A DNA stretch of 64,000 nt from Hymenobacter sp. 15J16-1T3B (GTDB lineage: Bacteria; Bacteroidota; Bacteroidia; Cytophagales; Hymenobacteraceae), in contig NZ_JAJFAV010000012.1 in NCBI RefSeq assembly GCF_020711235.1, positions 141,999 to 205,998 of the forward strand, written 5' to 3'. The notes under the pieces were generated by a model. The model saw only the letters and a program-made list of their open reading frames with translations. It was not told the DNA's origin and did no database searches. This document shows, one piece after another, positions 52,683-62,767 of the stretch. A program made the position numbers and the translations under genes. Within the stretch, counting starts at the first letter, position 1, and each line of letters opens with the position of its first letter.

Positions 52683-53075
52683 TTAATGTACTACCCGCAG
52701 GATGTAGTTTGGCGCGTCGGCCGGGCTGGTTTCGTCGCGGAAGGCCCCTACGCGGCTCGGGCCATAGCCCAGGTTGACTTTCACCCACTCGTCTCGGGTC
52801 GGGAGCAGGGCGAGGATGTCCTGGCGCAGCGCCGCCAGCGTGGTTTGCAGGTTGTCGCGCTGCTGGGCCTGCTCGTCGGTGGTCTGGTCGAAGCTGCCGG
52901 TGGGCGGGCGTTGCTCAAACGGCGCCGGGTCGGGGGCGGGCTGGGCGGCTTCGGCCTGGTGCGAGACGGCGGCCACGTGCAGCTGGCGCAATTCTTCTTC
53001 GGCGGCCAGGTAGGCCGTGACTTTCTCCTCCAGCGGGAGCAGGTTGGGGTCGAGGTAATCGAGGTTGGAGGCCAT
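52683..53075 (-). CDS. Hypothetical helical protein
   Basis: A 130-residue soluble acidic protein from ATG 53075 (MASNLDYLDPNLLPLEEKV). It is predicted helical in two parts: LEEKVTAYLAAEEELRQLHVA, written here only up to the Ala-rich turn, and QRDNLQTTLAALRQDILALL. A Pro-rich linker lies between them and the end, FRDETSPADAPNYILRVVH, is likely extended. It has no signal or membrane segment. I do not recognise a family. Codon bias and a dedicated terminator support a real gene. Confidence 0.65.
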   Translation of the reverse strand: MASNLDYLDPNLLPLEEKVTAYLAAEEELRQLHVAAVSHQAEAAQPAPDPAPFEQRPPTGSFDQTTDEQAQQRDNLQTTLAALRQDILALLPTRDEWVKVNLGYGPSRVGAFRDETSPADAPNYILRVVH

Positions 53076-53159
53076 GGTTGAGAGAAAACAAGGTCGGTAA
53101 CTGAACGGAAGGCGCCGGCGGAAGGATACAACGGAAAGCCGGCGGGGTCGCGGCGACGC

Positions 53160-53336
53160 TCAGGTGGCATCAGGGGGCTTGGGCCGGTTGCGCTGGCATT
53201 TTTCGCCGCAGTACTTCACCTGCTCCCAGGTGCGGGCCCACTTCTTGCGCCAGGCAAAGGGCCGGCCGCAGGTGGCGCAGACTTTGGTGGGCAGGGTGGC
53301 TTTGGTGTAGCGCGGGGTGGGAGCGGAGGCGGCCAT
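53160..53336 (-). CDS. DUF2256 zinc-ribbon-like small protein
   Basis: A 58-residue protein on the minus strand, ATG 53336 to TGA 53160. The sequence matches the DUF2256 pattern: [20 protein letters not shown], then [20 protein letters not shown]. Two CxxC/CxxxC-type pairs (CATC and YCGEKC) probably bind one zinc. The family is small, widespread and of unknown function. It lies 84 bases upstream of the hypothetical gene at 53075 on the same strand. Confidence 0.85.
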   Translation of the reverse strand: MAASAPTPRYTKATLPTKVCATCGRPFAWRKKWARTWEQVKYCGEKCQRNRPKPPDAT

Positions 53337-53428
53337 GCTGCGACGGAAACAGATGAGTAATACTAGTACTCGGTGGCGGGGCGCCGAGTTGTGGCTACCT
53401 TTGCGGGCTTTTTCCGTTTCCCTCCCGC

Positions 53429-53878
53429 ATGAATCGATTACTCCTGATGCTGCTGGCCGTCAGTATGGGCGCGCTGCTACCCGTGCAGGCCGCGCTCAAC
53501 ACCCGCCTGGCCCGCGCCACCGACGGCCCGGTGGTGGCCGCGCTGGCGTCCTTTGCCGTAGGCACGCTCACCCTGCTCCTCATTGCCCTGGCCGCAGGCA
53601 TGCGCCTGAGCAGCATTGCCGACGCCGTGCGCACCCAGTCGCCCACGGTGTGGCTGGGCGGGGTCATCGGCGCCTGCTACGTGGGTTCCGTCACGGTACT
53701 CACGCCGCGCCTGGGCGTGGCCCTCACCTTCGGCCTGCTCATTGCCGGGCAACTGCTGCTGTCGGTGCTCTTAGACCACTTTGGGTTGTTTGGCCTGCCC
53801 GTGCAGCGCCTCTCGCCGGGCCGGGTAGCCGGCGTCCTGTTGCTGCTCATTGGCGTAGTATTGATTCGTCGCTTCTGA
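53429..53878 (+). CDS. DMT family small transporter, YdcZ-like (DUF606)
   Basis: A 149-residue inner-membrane protein from ATG 53429 with five hydrophobic helices. The first helix and loop [20 protein letters not shown] and the central [20 protein letters not shown] with [20 protein letters not shown] are typical of DUF606. It ends with a helix and a short basic tail ([10 protein letters not shown]). Cargo is unknown. TACCTTTG at 53396-53403 is a perfect -7 box though no TTG stands at the expected distance. Confidence 0.9.
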   Translation: MNRLLLMLLAVSMGALLPVQAALNTRLARATDGPVVAALASFAVGTLTLLLIALAAGMRLSSIADAVRTQSPTVWLGGVIGACYVGSVTVLTPRLGVALTFGLLIAGQLLLSVLLDHFGLFGLPVQRLSPGRVAGVLLLLIGVVLIRRF

Positions 53879-53939
53879 TTTGTAGGCGGCCCCGGTCATT
53901 TCGGCCGGCGGTCGGCCATCCACCCCCCCATTTCACCTC

Positions 53940-54665
53940 ATGGCTACTTTCGACCCCATCGGCGCGGCCCTGCTCGACTACGTGGCCGGCCACGCGGCCG
54001 CCACCATCACCGTGCACAGCAACGTGGCCGAGGACGAGCCGCTACCCGCCAAGTACTTTTTCCGCACGCTGTGGGAAATGCCCGCCCTGGAGCGCACCGC
54101 CCTCGACCAGTGCCGCGGCCGAGTGCTCGACCTCGGGGCCGGCGCCGGCGCCCACGCCTTGGAGCTGCAAAGCCGCGGGTTTCAGGTCAAGGCCGTGGAC
54201 GTGTCGCCGGGGGCGGTGCAGGTGATGCAGCAGCGCGGGGTGCAGGAAGTGGCCTGCCACGACGTGTTTGAGCTGAGCACGCGCGCCGACGACGCGCGCT
54301 ACGACACCCTGCTCATGCTCATGAACGGGCTGGGCGTGGTGGGCACGCTGGAAGGCCTGGAGAAGTTTCTGGCCCTGGCCGAGCCGCTGCTGGCGCCCGG
54401 CGGGCAAATCCTGGCCACTTCGGCCGACATCAGCTACCTGTTCGAGGACGAAGACGGCGCCCTGGTGTTCGACCTGAACGCGCCTTACTACGGGCAGGTT
54501 GACTACCAGATGAGCTATAAAGAACAAACCGGCCCGGGTTTCCACTGGCTGTTTGCCGACCCCACCATCGTGCAGGACTACGCCGAGGCCGCCGGCTACG
54601 ACGTAGAATTCGTCGACGAGGACGACAACCAGCAGTTTCTGGTGCGCCTCACGCGCCGCGCCTAG
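53940..54665 (+). CDS. Class I SAM-dependent methyltransferase
   Basis: A 241-residue Rossmann-fold enzyme from ATG 53940. Motif I is RVLDLGAGAGAHALELQSRG, motif II KAVDVSPGAVQVM, motif III around YDTLLMLMNGLGVVGTLEG, and motif IV LAPGGQILATSADI. The last part (QQFLVRLTRRA) is the antiparallel strand of the fold. The substrate is unknown. It lies 61 bases after the YdcZ-like gene, so the two may share a transcript. Confidence 0.9.
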   Translation: MATFDPIGAALLDYVAGHAAATITVHSNVAEDEPLPAKYFFRTLWEMPALERTALDQCRGRVLDLGAGAGAHALELQSRGFQVKAVDVSPGAVQVMQQRGVQEVACHDVFELSTRADDARYDTLLMLMNGLGVVGTLEGLEKFLALAEPLLAPGGQILATSADISYLFEDEDGALVFDLNAPYYGQVDYQMSYKEQTGPGFHWLFADPTIVQDYAEAAGYDVEFVDEDDNQQFLVRLTRRA

Positions 54666-54757
54666 CCGCGCGGGCCCGCTGCCCGAACCATCTGCCCGCC
54701 CCGCCGGTTATCCGGCCTTTCGCCCGCGGGCTGCTTTTTTGCCCCAACCTTCCCCGC

Positions 54758-55210
54758 ATGACCTACGCCAAACAGTACCCCATTCGCTGGGCCGACCTCG
54801 ACCCGAACGGCCACATGCGCCACTCGGCCTACAACGACTACGCCGCCCAGCTGCGCCTCGACTACCTCACTGACGCGGGCTTTCCGCTGGCCCAGTTTGC
54901 CAAGCTCGGCATCGGCCCGATTCTGTTTCGCGAAGACACGCGCTTTCTAAAGGAAATCAGCCCAAACGAACTCATCAAAGTAGATGCCCGACTAGCCGGC
55001 CTGAGCGAGGACGGCAGCCGCTGGCGCATCGTGCACACGGTGTACAAGCAGGACGGGCGCGAGTCGGCCACCATCACCGTCGACGGGGCCTGGCTGGACT
55101 TGCGGCAGCGCAAGCTGGCCGTACCGCCGGTGGAGCTGGCCCAGGCCCTGAGCCAACTGACGCACCACAGCACCTACGCCCCCATCGAGCGGCGCCCCAA
55201 GGCCGAGTAG
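54758..55210 (+). CDS. Acyl-CoA thioesterase, 4HBT-like hot-dog
   Basis: A 150-residue single hot-dog domain from ATG 54758. The catalytic Asp and helix are in IRWADLDPNGHMRHSAYNDY, which matches the 4-hydroxybenzoyl-CoA thioesterase motif (D-x-D-x-x-x-H). Later strands include RFLKEISPNELIKVDARL and SATITVDGAWLDL. The substrate is probably an acyl-CoA. It is convergent with the DinB gene across a strong hairpin. Confidence 0.88.
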   Translation: MTYAKQYPIRWADLDPNGHMRHSAYNDYAAQLRLDYLTDAGFPLAQFAKLGIGPILFREDTRFLKEISPNELIKVDARLAGLSEDGSRWRIVHTVYKQDGRESATITVDGAWLDLRQRKLAVPPVELAQALSQLTHHSTYAPIERRPKAE

Positions 55211-55231
55211 ACGCGGTGTGGCCCCACGCAG

Positions 55232-55277
55232 CCGGCCCCAGCGGATTCGACTACCCGTCGGAACCCGCTGGGGCCGG
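55232..55277. terminator. Bidirectional terminator between convergent genes
   Basis: A 13-bp perfect stem CCGGCCCCAGCGG (55232-55244) with CCGCTGGGGCCGG (55265-55277). The loop contains further partial pairing, and TTTGGT follows. Confidence 0.78.
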
Positions 55278-55304
55278 TTTGGTGCTTGGGCAGCAGCCGC
55301 GGCC

Positions 55305-55898
55305 TTAGCCCGCCGCGGCGTTTTGGCCCTGGCGGGCGGGGGGCGCCGAGGCCGGGCCCAGCGCCTTGCTGATGCGGGCCAGCTGCTGGCGGTGGTGCAA
55401 TACGTGGTCGAGCATGAAGTCCAGGGTCTGCTGGATGGTGAGCATGCCGGCGCGCGGGTGCTTGAAGATGGCGCGGCGGGCATAGCGGCTCGGAAACTCG
55501 TTGAGCAGCTGCTCCAAATGCCGCCGCGAAGCCGCCCACTGCTGGCGCATGTCGGCCAGCGGGGGCAGAGTGGCCGCATCGGCGGGCGTGAGGGCCGCTA
55601 CCCGCGAAGGGGCCTTGAAGCGCAGGCCCGGCAGGCGCAGGGCCAGCCGCAGCAGGGCGGCCCGCAGCTTCATGCCCGCATTGGCCTGGCCCAGCTGCTC
55701 GACCTCGCGCAGTTTCTGCTGCAGGTACTGCCCGATGGCCGCTTCCGAGGCGAGCAGGTGGTGCACCACGTGCGCGGCCGACCACTGCCCGGCCGCCGGG
55801 GCCGCGTACGCTCGTTCGCCGAGGCGGGCGGCGTCTTGCAGAAGTTGTTCGGTCGCGCTTTCGAGCTGTTCGAAGCGCAGGTGCAGGCGGTGGTTCAT
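55305..55898 (-). CDS. DinB family protein
   Basis: A 197-residue four-helix-bundle protein from ATG 55898. The three metal-ligand His residues of the DinB/YfiT fold are seen in WSAAHVVHHLLASEAAIGQY (first helix pair) and in FMLDHVLHHRQQLARI near the C-terminus. Members act as metal-dependent thiol transferases or have unknown function. The Ala/Arg-rich tail is low in complexity. Monocistronic. Confidence 0.87.
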   Translation of the reverse strand: MNHRLHLRFEQLESATEQLLQDAARLGERAYAAPAAGQWSAAHVVHHLLASEAAIGQYLQQKLREVEQLGQANAGMKLRAALLRLALRLPGLRFKAPSRVAALTPADAATLPPLADMRQQWAASRRHLEQLLNEFPSRYARRAIFKHPRAGMLTIQQTLDFMLDHVLHHRQQLARISKALGPASAPPARQGQNAAAG

Positions 55899-55970
55899 GG
55901 GGAAGGCAGCAAGGAAAGAAGCGGGCCGGGCTGGCAAAGCTCGGTCTAAAAGGTACACCTTTGCGCACGA

Positions 55971-57395
55971 ATGTCCCCGTTGCCATCCTCTGCCCCCGAG
56001 CGCGTCGTCGTCCGGCGCCTGACCGGTGCCCTGTTGCTGGGTTACCTGGTGTATCTGTATAGCACGCCCTACACGGCCCTGTACTACGATTCGATGACGT
56101 ACTGGGACCTGACGGGCCGGTATTATTACCCCACCAAGAGCTTCCACCTGCTCTCGTTCGACTCCAGCATCCGCGGTTACCTGCTGCCGCTGCTGCTGTT
56201 TCCGTTTCGGGTTGTGGCCTACCTCACCCACATTCCCCCGATTCAGTTTACGCGGGCTTTGGGCGCCCTGCTGGCGGCGGGACTGTTTGGCTGGGCCGCG
56301 CCGGCCACCTGGCAGGCCGTGGTCGACCCGGCGCCGCTGAGCTGGGGGCGGCGGCTGGCCTTTGCCGCGCTGGGCTTCGTGTTCTGGCGCGACTACTTCA
56401 ACTTTCCCCTCACCGACTTTTTGTCGCTGGGCGTGATGCTCACCGTGTTCTGGCTAATTGCCCGGCGCGGGCACCGGCCGGGGAGCGTGCTGCTGGCCGG
56501 CGTACTGTGCATGGCCGCCGTCAACATGCGGCCGGTGTACGCGGGGGCGGCGGGGCTGCTCATCGTGGGCGGGATGGTGCTGGCCCGGCGCCAGCAGCTG
56601 GCCTGGGCGGTGGTGAGCCGTCAGCTGGGCGCGTTTGTGCTCGGCATGGCCCTGGTAGGGGCGCCCCAGCTGGCCATGAACGCCAAGCACTTCGGGCAGT
56701 ACACGCCCTTTGTGCTGACCTGGAAAAACCCCGCCGCCCCGCAGAGCCTCTACCTGTCGCAGCTGAGCTGGGGCCTGGCCGTGCAGAAGTACGAAACCAC
56801 CATCGACCCCGACTACTGCGTGCCCGGCACCCGGGAACCGGAGCCGCGCATCATGTACGTGGACCAAGTCGGCCAGCGCATCATGGACGAGGAGCAGATT
56901 TCCTTTATCTACGGCCTGCGCGACCTAAACCACTACCTCGTGGCCGTGCGCCACAACCCGGCCGACATGGTGGCCCTTTACGCCCGCCACGTCTTCAACG
57001 GGCTCGACCTGAAGTACCCCACGCCCTACTTGCTGCGGGTGTTCGGTTCCACGCTGCCGCTGTCGTTGCTGAACTACACCGTGCTGTTTCTAGCCGGGCT
57101 GCTGCTGCTTGGCCGGCGCCACCGGCGGCCCACCTGGGCGCAGTGGGTGGTGCTGGCGGTGCTCGTCGGACCCTGTCTGCTGGCCATTCCCACGGCCATC
57201 GAGTGCCGCTTTTTCATCCCGATCTACCTGCTGCTCTACGCCGTGCTCAGCTTTCAATGGCCCGCCGACTGGCGGCCGTGGCTGCTGCGCTGGCCGGTGG
57301 CGCTGGCCTACGCGGCCTTCGTGCTCATATGCCTGGTCATCTCCTCGAATACGCTGTGGCACATGACCAACGGCCCGCGCCTGCTCTGGCCCTAG
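55971..57395 (+). CDS. Multi-pass membrane protein, GT-C-like, first of a tandem pair
   Basis: A 474-residue protein with about ten to twelve helices from ATG 55971. An acidic loop after the first helix (YYDSMTYWDLTGRYY) and basic loops after later ones resemble GT-C glycosyltransferases such as ArnT/PMT, where an Asp in the first periplasmic loop is catalytic. The block WQAVVDPAPLS with RRLAFAALGFVFWRDYF and NFPLTDF is shared almost exactly with the next gene. It may transfer sugars from a polyprenyl phosphate, but no motif proves it. Ends MTNGPRLLWP. Confidence 0.75.
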   Translation: MSPLPSSAPERVVVRRLTGALLLGYLVYLYSTPYTALYYDSMTYWDLTGRYYYPTKSFHLLSFDSSIRGYLLPLLLFPFRVVAYLTHIPPIQFTRALGALLAAGLFGWAAPATWQAVVDPAPLSWGRRLAFAALGFVFWRDYFNFPLTDFLSLGVMLTVFWLIARRGHRPGSVLLAGVLCMAAVNMRPVYAGAAGLLIVGGMVLARRQQLAWAVVSRQLGAFVLGMALVGAPQLAMNAKHFGQYTPFVLTWKNPAAPQSLYLSQLSWGLAVQKYETTIDPDYCVPGTREPEPRIMYVDQVGQRIMDEEQISFIYGLRDLNHYLVAVRHNPADMVALYARHVFNGLDLKYPTPYLLRVFGSTLPLSLLNYTVLFLAGLLLLGRRHRRPTWAQWVVLAVLVGPCLLAIPTAIECRFFIPIYLLLYAVLSFQWPADWRPWLLRWPVALAYAAFVLICLVISSNTLWHMTNGPRLLWP

Positions 57396-57514
57396 CAGGC
57401 CGGGGCTCCCTCGTTAGCTGTCCAACTTGCTTTCGACGTGATGCCGGTAGCCGAGGGCGGGCTGTATCTTGCCTGCCCCTGGTGCCGTCGGGCCGGACCT
57501 GCCCGCCACCGTGA

Positions 57515-58966
57515 ATGCTTTTCGCCGTGCGTTTGCCCCGTTCCGCTGCTCTTCCGCCTTCCGCCCGCCCGGCCTGGCGCCGCTACCTGCCGCTGACGCT
57601 GCTGGTGCTGGCGGCGTACTTGCTGTATCTGCCGCTGACCAGCTACCCGCGCCTGGTGTATGATGCCGAGCTGTACTGGTTTATTTCCATCTACTTCCAC
57701 AAGGTGGGTAGCCTCTCGCTGCTGCACTTCCACGACGCCATGCGCGGCTACGTGTGGCCGCTGCTCTTGCTGCCGGCGCGGGTGGCGCAGTTCTACTCCG
57801 GCTTGCCGCCGTTGGCGTTTACCCGCCTGCTGGGCGCGCTGTCGGCCGCGGGGGGCTTCGGGCTGCTGGGGCCGTTGCTCTGGCAGGCCGTAGTCGACCC
57901 GGCGCCGCTGAGCGGGCCGCGGCGGCTGGCCTTTGCCGCGCTGGGCTTCGGGTTCTGGCGCGACCATTTCAACTTCCCCCTCACCGATTTTCCGGCCCTC
58001 TGGGCGCTGGGGCTGGGCTTGTTGCTGCTGTTTCGCCGGCCGGGGCAGCTGGGTGCGGCGCTGGGGGCGGGGATATGCCTGGCCGCGGCCACCAACATGC
58101 GCCCGATTTACCTGGCGGCGGTGCCGTTGTTTCTCGCGCTGCAGTGGGTCTTGCTCCCGACCGGCCTTGGCACCGGCCGCCGCGTCGGGGCCGTGGCCGC
58201 GCTGCTGCTGGGCGGGGCCCTGGTGCTTGGGCCGCAGCTGCTCATCAACCAGCGCCACTTCGGGCAGGCTACCCCGCTGGTGCTGGCCCAGGACGCCAAC
58301 ATTGCACCGGGCACGCTCTACCGCTTCAAGCTGCTGCGGGGGCTCAAGTTCCAGAAGTACGAAACCAGCATCGGCGCCGATTACCCGCAGTCGGTGCTCT
58401 TTTTCTTCGATCCGGCCGGCCGCCGCTTCGTGGAGCAGCAACGCATCCGCGAGTTTGGCTCCACAGCTGAATACGCTCGTTTGGTCTGGCAGAACCCGGG
58501 CTTTTTCGCCGGCCTTTACCTGCGCCGCCTCTTCAACGGCCTCGACGTGCAGTACCCCACGCCCTACATTCAGCGAGTGTACACGCCCACCTGGTCGCTG
58601 GCTGCGCTGAACTACTCGGTCTGGTTTGCCGCCGCGCTGGTGCTCTGGCACCGCCGCCACGGTGTCCGCCGGGCGCAGCTGCTCGCTTTGGCCGTGCTGC
58701 TGCTGCCCTGCCTGCTGGTGCTGCCCACCGACGTAGAATGCCGGTACCTGTTGCCGTTGCACCTGCTGCTCTACGCGTTGGTCTGCTTTGGCTGGCCCGC
58801 GGCGTGGCGGCCTGGCCTGCTGCCGTGGCGGCAATTAGGGCTAATAGGGACAGGCTATGCGCTGTTTCTGGTGCTGTGTTTTGCGGCTTCGACGGCCACC
58901 CAAGCGCAGCTGGAGTACGGCGGCCGCTCGTTGCGCGGGCAGCGGCTGGCACCGGCCCGGCCCTGA
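57515..58966 (+). CDS. Multi-pass membrane protein, GT-C-like, second of a tandem pair
   Basis: A 483-residue paralogue of the upstream protein, starting at ATG 57515. It has the same helix order, the same acidic first loop (LVYDAELYWFISIYFH), the shared block WQAVVDPAPLS, RRLAFAALGFGFWRD, FNFPLTDF, and a common C-terminal part (LDVQYPTPYIQRVY, LPTDVECRYLLPLHLLLYAL). The gap to the first copy is 119 bases and contains TATCTTG, close to a -7 box. The function is as uncertain as for the first copy. Confidence 0.75.
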   Translation: MLFAVRLPRSAALPPSARPAWRRYLPLTLLVLAAYLLYLPLTSYPRLVYDAELYWFISIYFHKVGSLSLLHFHDAMRGYVWPLLLLPARVAQFYSGLPPLAFTRLLGALSAAGGFGLLGPLLWQAVVDPAPLSGPRRLAFAALGFGFWRDHFNFPLTDFPALWALGLGLLLLFRRPGQLGAALGAGICLAAATNMRPIYLAAVPLFLALQWVLLPTGLGTGRRVGAVAALLLGGALVLGPQLLINQRHFGQATPLVLAQDANIAPGTLYRFKLLRGLKFQKYETSIGADYPQSVLFFFDPAGRRFVEQQRIREFGSTAEYARLVWQNPGFFAGLYLRRLFNGLDVQYPTPYIQRVYTPTWSLAALNYSVWFAAALVLWHRRHGVRRAQLLALAVLLLPCLLVLPTDVECRYLLPLHLLLYALVCFGWPAAWRPGLLPWRQLGLIGTGYALFLVLCFAASTATQAQLEYGGRSLRGQRLAPARP

Positions 58967-59019
58967 GCTTGGCCGCGGTGCCCGTCTGGGTGTAAGCCGC
59001 TGCAATAGACCAACGAAAA

Positions 59020-59047
59020 AGGCCCGAAGCAGTAAAGCTCCGGGCCT
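59020..59047. terminator. Hairpin between convergent genes
   Basis: AGGCCCG (59020-59026) pairs with CGGGCCT (59041-59047), with AAAAA on the left side, so it is mainly a minus-strand terminator for pdhB but lies between convergent genes. Confidence 0.65.
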
Positions 59048-59096
59048 CCAATCGTTCTTAAATCCGCGGAATCCGAAAATCCGGCGGATCCGAGGG

Positions 59097-60077
<981 letters not shown>

Positions 60078-60143
60078 GTAGATGTCAGGAAAGAAAAAGT
60101 CGGGTCAATGAAAACTTGGGCCGGTTCGGGCTGAACCGGCTCG

Positions 60144-60174
60144 TAAAGCTACAACCCTCGGCGGGAGTGGGCAA
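60144..60174 (-). promoter_or_regulatory. Promoter of pdhB
   Basis: On the minus strand TAGCTTTA (60151-60144, one base off TAnnTTTG) lies 20 bases after a TTG (60174-60172). It is about 67 bases upstream of the start codon. Confidence 0.55.
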
Positions 60175-60225
60175 ATTCGAGCCGCCTTGCGGGAAATAGC
60201 AAACGTTTGCGGTGCGCGGAAATGC

Positions 60226-60675
60226 TTAGGCGTCTTGTTCCGGTGTCAGTTCTAGGCGCACGGTGGCGGCGTTGACTTTGAGGCCCCACTCACTTTGGAA
60301 GTACAGCAGCAGGTCGTAATTAGGCTGGGCATCCTCGTTGAAATAAATACTCTCGAACTCGCTGGGGTCTTTCGAATCACGCATTTGGGGCGGAGTACGG
60401 CAGATATGCATCAGGCAGTCGTCTTCGCTCAACGGATATTCTGGGTCGCGTTCTTTGATGCGCAGGAAGCTTACGCCTTCGAACAGCAGGCACAACTCAG
60501 CCCACGGTTCGAGTTTCGCCCACTCGCCCGCCGACTTCCGCCATGCCAGCCGGAGCCGTGCTTGGCTAGGTTCAAAGTGCAGAGCGGTGAAGTCGAAATT
60601 GTTATGTAGGTCGGCATAGCCACCATCTGGCCATTCCAGATCGATATACTGGCCGCCGACAGTGACGTTTGTTAG
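60226..60675 (-). pseudogene. Hypothetical protein gene without a normal start codon
   Basis: The minus-strand frame is open from 60675 to the TAA-side stop at 60226 (149 codons) and reads as a coherent protein throughout: NVTVGGQYIDLEWPDGGYAD, then LHNNFDFTALHFEPSQARLR and LAWRKSAGEWAKLEPWAEL, running on into the part that begins at TTG 60495 (CLLFEGVSFLRIKERDPEYP). The N-terminal half has no ATG, GTG or TTG; an in-frame TAA lies at 60678-60676. Start loss, a non-standard start, or a truncation is possible. AT content rises upstream. Family not recognised; the acidic small-protein look recalls immunity-type proteins. Confidence 0.55.
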
Positions 60676-60798
60676 TTATATAAGTCGCTGGTAATTAATT
60701 ATATGTCAAATGTGTCAATAAATACCCTTCGCCACCTCAGCTAGGCCTGCGACCCGGCGTCCGATCTTCAAATGAGTAGGGGAGTTGTCGTTCTGCTT

Positions 60799-62616
60799 TT
60801 ACTGCCGCAGGGCCTCAGTAAACACTTTGTTGGTAGCGTACTCGCGGAATTCCAGGTCCTCGACGGCGCGCTGGGCGTAGCTGCGGTCGAGCTGCACGGC
60901 GCGGCGCAAATACTGGCCCACGTCGCCGGGGCGCTGGGCGCGGGCGGCCACCACGGCCAGGCAGTAGTAGGCCTGCGCGTCGTTGGGCCGCAGGGCCAGG
61001 GCTTGGTTGTAGATGTCGGCGGCGCCCTCGTAGTTTTCCTTGGTGAGGTAGATAAGCGCCTTGTTCATCACATTCTGGTAGGCCTGCGGGTCGCCGAAGC
61101 CGAGGCTGCGCAGCGCGTCGTCGGTCTGCCCGATTTCGATTTCTAGGGCGGCTTTGTCGGCGAATACCTTGTCGAGCACCAGCCGCGGGCCGCCGAGCTT
61201 GATGGCGTAGTCGTAGTTCTGCAGGGCCTCGAGCCGGTCGCCGGCGCGGTGCCAGGCCGTGGCCACGTGGTAGAACATTTCGGCCGTGGGGTTGCGGTGG
61301 GCGGCCAAGGTGAAGTTGGTGGCCGCCCGGCGCTGGTAGGCCTTGCGCACCTTGTCCGACACTTCCTTGTCGGCGCGCTCCAGCAGCACCACCCCGAGGT
61401 TGTGGTAGGCCTGCCAGGAGCCGGAGGTAGCCACGGCCGTTTCGTAGATGCGCTGCTTTTCGGCCAGCAGCGGGGTGAGCGTGGCCGAGTAGCGCAGCTC
61501 CTCCGGCGTCAGCGCATCGGCCTCCACCTCCTTCTCTACGATTTTCTTGGAGAGAATGTAGATTTCCGACTGCAGGCGCTTGGGAGCGGAGTACTTCACG
61601 GCCACCGTGCCGAAGCGCATCACCGGGTAGATGTACTGCTCCAGGTAATCAAAGTAGCTGAGCTTGTGCAGGGCTTTTTCCTTGCCGGCCCAGCCGCCGG
61701 GCGCCTCGTTAATGATGTCGATAACCGAATCCTGCTGGGCGGGCTTCAGGGCCGAGGCCTGTACCTTGCTCACAAACAAATCCCAGCGGCGGTGGTAGGT
61801 CTGGGTTTCAAACTGCACCGTCTTGAGCGAGTTCAGATAGGAGTCGGTATCGAGGCGCTTCTGGTAGTACTTCAGCAGGGCCTTCACGCGCTTGTCGGCC
61901 AGCTGCCGGTCGTGCGAGTCGAGCGAATCGGGCGAGTGGCCGGCCGCAATCATCACCTTTTCGGTGCGCTGGTTGGCTTCGATGAATTCCTCCAGCGCGG
62001 CCACGTTGGTGCCGAGGTAGTTGCGCACCGCCGACTGCCCCTGGTCAAAAAAGAAGGGCAGCACGCGGGTGCCGCCGCCTTCGAGGCTGGCGGCTTCGGG
62101 TAGATACTGCACCGGCTCCAGTTCGCGCACTACCAGGCGGCTGGGCTGGGCCACGCCGCGCGCCAGCACGATTTCCGCGTCGGCCTTGAGCACCTTGCCG
62201 TTGGGCTTGAGCTGGCGCACCTGCGGGCGGGCCAGCAGCTGCCCGGGGTTTTTGCGCGGCTCGAAGCGGAAGGCCACCGGCTTGCGGACCACCAGCAGGC
62301 TTTTGTCGGTGTCGTCGTACACGTACTCGCCGAGCTGGAAGCGCACGGTGCCCACGGTGTCTTCGCGCAGGCCGTTGTCGTAGCGGTAGCGCAGGGGCAG
62401 CTCGTACACGGCGCCTTTGTGCAGGTGCGCAGCGGGTACTTTAATGGTCAGCTCCCCGAGCACCTGGTCGCCGTTGGCCTCAAGCACCGGCGGCCGGGCT
62501 TGCACCTGTTGGCCGCTTTGCGCAACCCGCAGCATGCGCGGCAACGTACAGGCAGGCAGCCAAGCCGTTGAAACAACCGTAATTAGGGGGACCAGCGCGC
62601 GGCGCGAAACGTTCAT
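60799..62616 (-). CDS. TPR lipoprotein with OmpA-like segment
   Basis: A 605-residue protein from ATG 62616, chosen because a lipoprotein signal (ALVPLITVVSTAWLPAC) follows. Residues 40-205 are beta-rich (VPAAHLHKGAVYELPLRYRY). A central part has VMIAAGHSPDSLDSHDRQLA, with KRVKALLKYY after it, much like the OmpA peptidoglycan-binding helix. The last 250 residues form tetratricopeptide repeats (WQAYHNLGVVLLERADK, NPTAEMFYHVATAWHRAGD, NKALIYLTKENYEGAADIYN, DAQAYYCLAVVAARA). It is probably an outer-membrane-anchored scaffold. The upstream in-frame extension to 62727 is unlikely. Confidence 0.82.
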   Translation of the reverse strand: MNVSRRALVPLITVVSTAWLPACTLPRMLRVAQSGQQVQARPPVLEANGDQVLGELTIKVPAAHLHKGAVYELPLRYRYDNGLREDTVGTVRFQLGEYVYDDTDKSLLVVRKPVAFRFEPRKNPGQLLARPQVRQLKPNGKVLKADAEIVLARGVAQPSRLVVRELEPVQYLPEAASLEGGGTRVLPFFFDQGQSAVRNYLGTNVAALEEFIEANQRTEKVMIAAGHSPDSLDSHDRQLADKRVKALLKYYQKRLDTDSYLNSLKTVQFETQTYHRRWDLFVSKVQASALKPAQQDSVIDIINEAPGGWAGKEKALHKLSYFDYLEQYIYPVMRFGTVAVKYSAPKRLQSEIYILSKKIVEKEVEADALTPEELRYSATLTPLLAEKQRIYETAVATSGSWQAYHNLGVVLLERADKEVSDKVRKAYQRRAATNFTLAAHRNPTAEMFYHVATAWHRAGDRLEALQNYDYAIKLGGPRLVLDKVFADKAALEIEIGQTDDALRSLGFGDPQAYQNVMNKALIYLTKENYEGAADIYNQALALRPNDAQAYYCLAVVAARAQRPGDVGQYLRRAVQLDRSYAQRAVEDLEFREYATNKVFTEALRQ

Positions 62617-62767
62617 GCAACTCAATTCAAACGGCAAAATCAGCACCCTTAACGCAAATTGCGGCTGATTGGACACGTAACCAACGAACTTTACGGCACC
62701 CGGGATTTGCCCAATTGCCGGCAGCAAGTTAACTTTTCGGCAGCACTGCCCTGAACCTCACCCGGCT

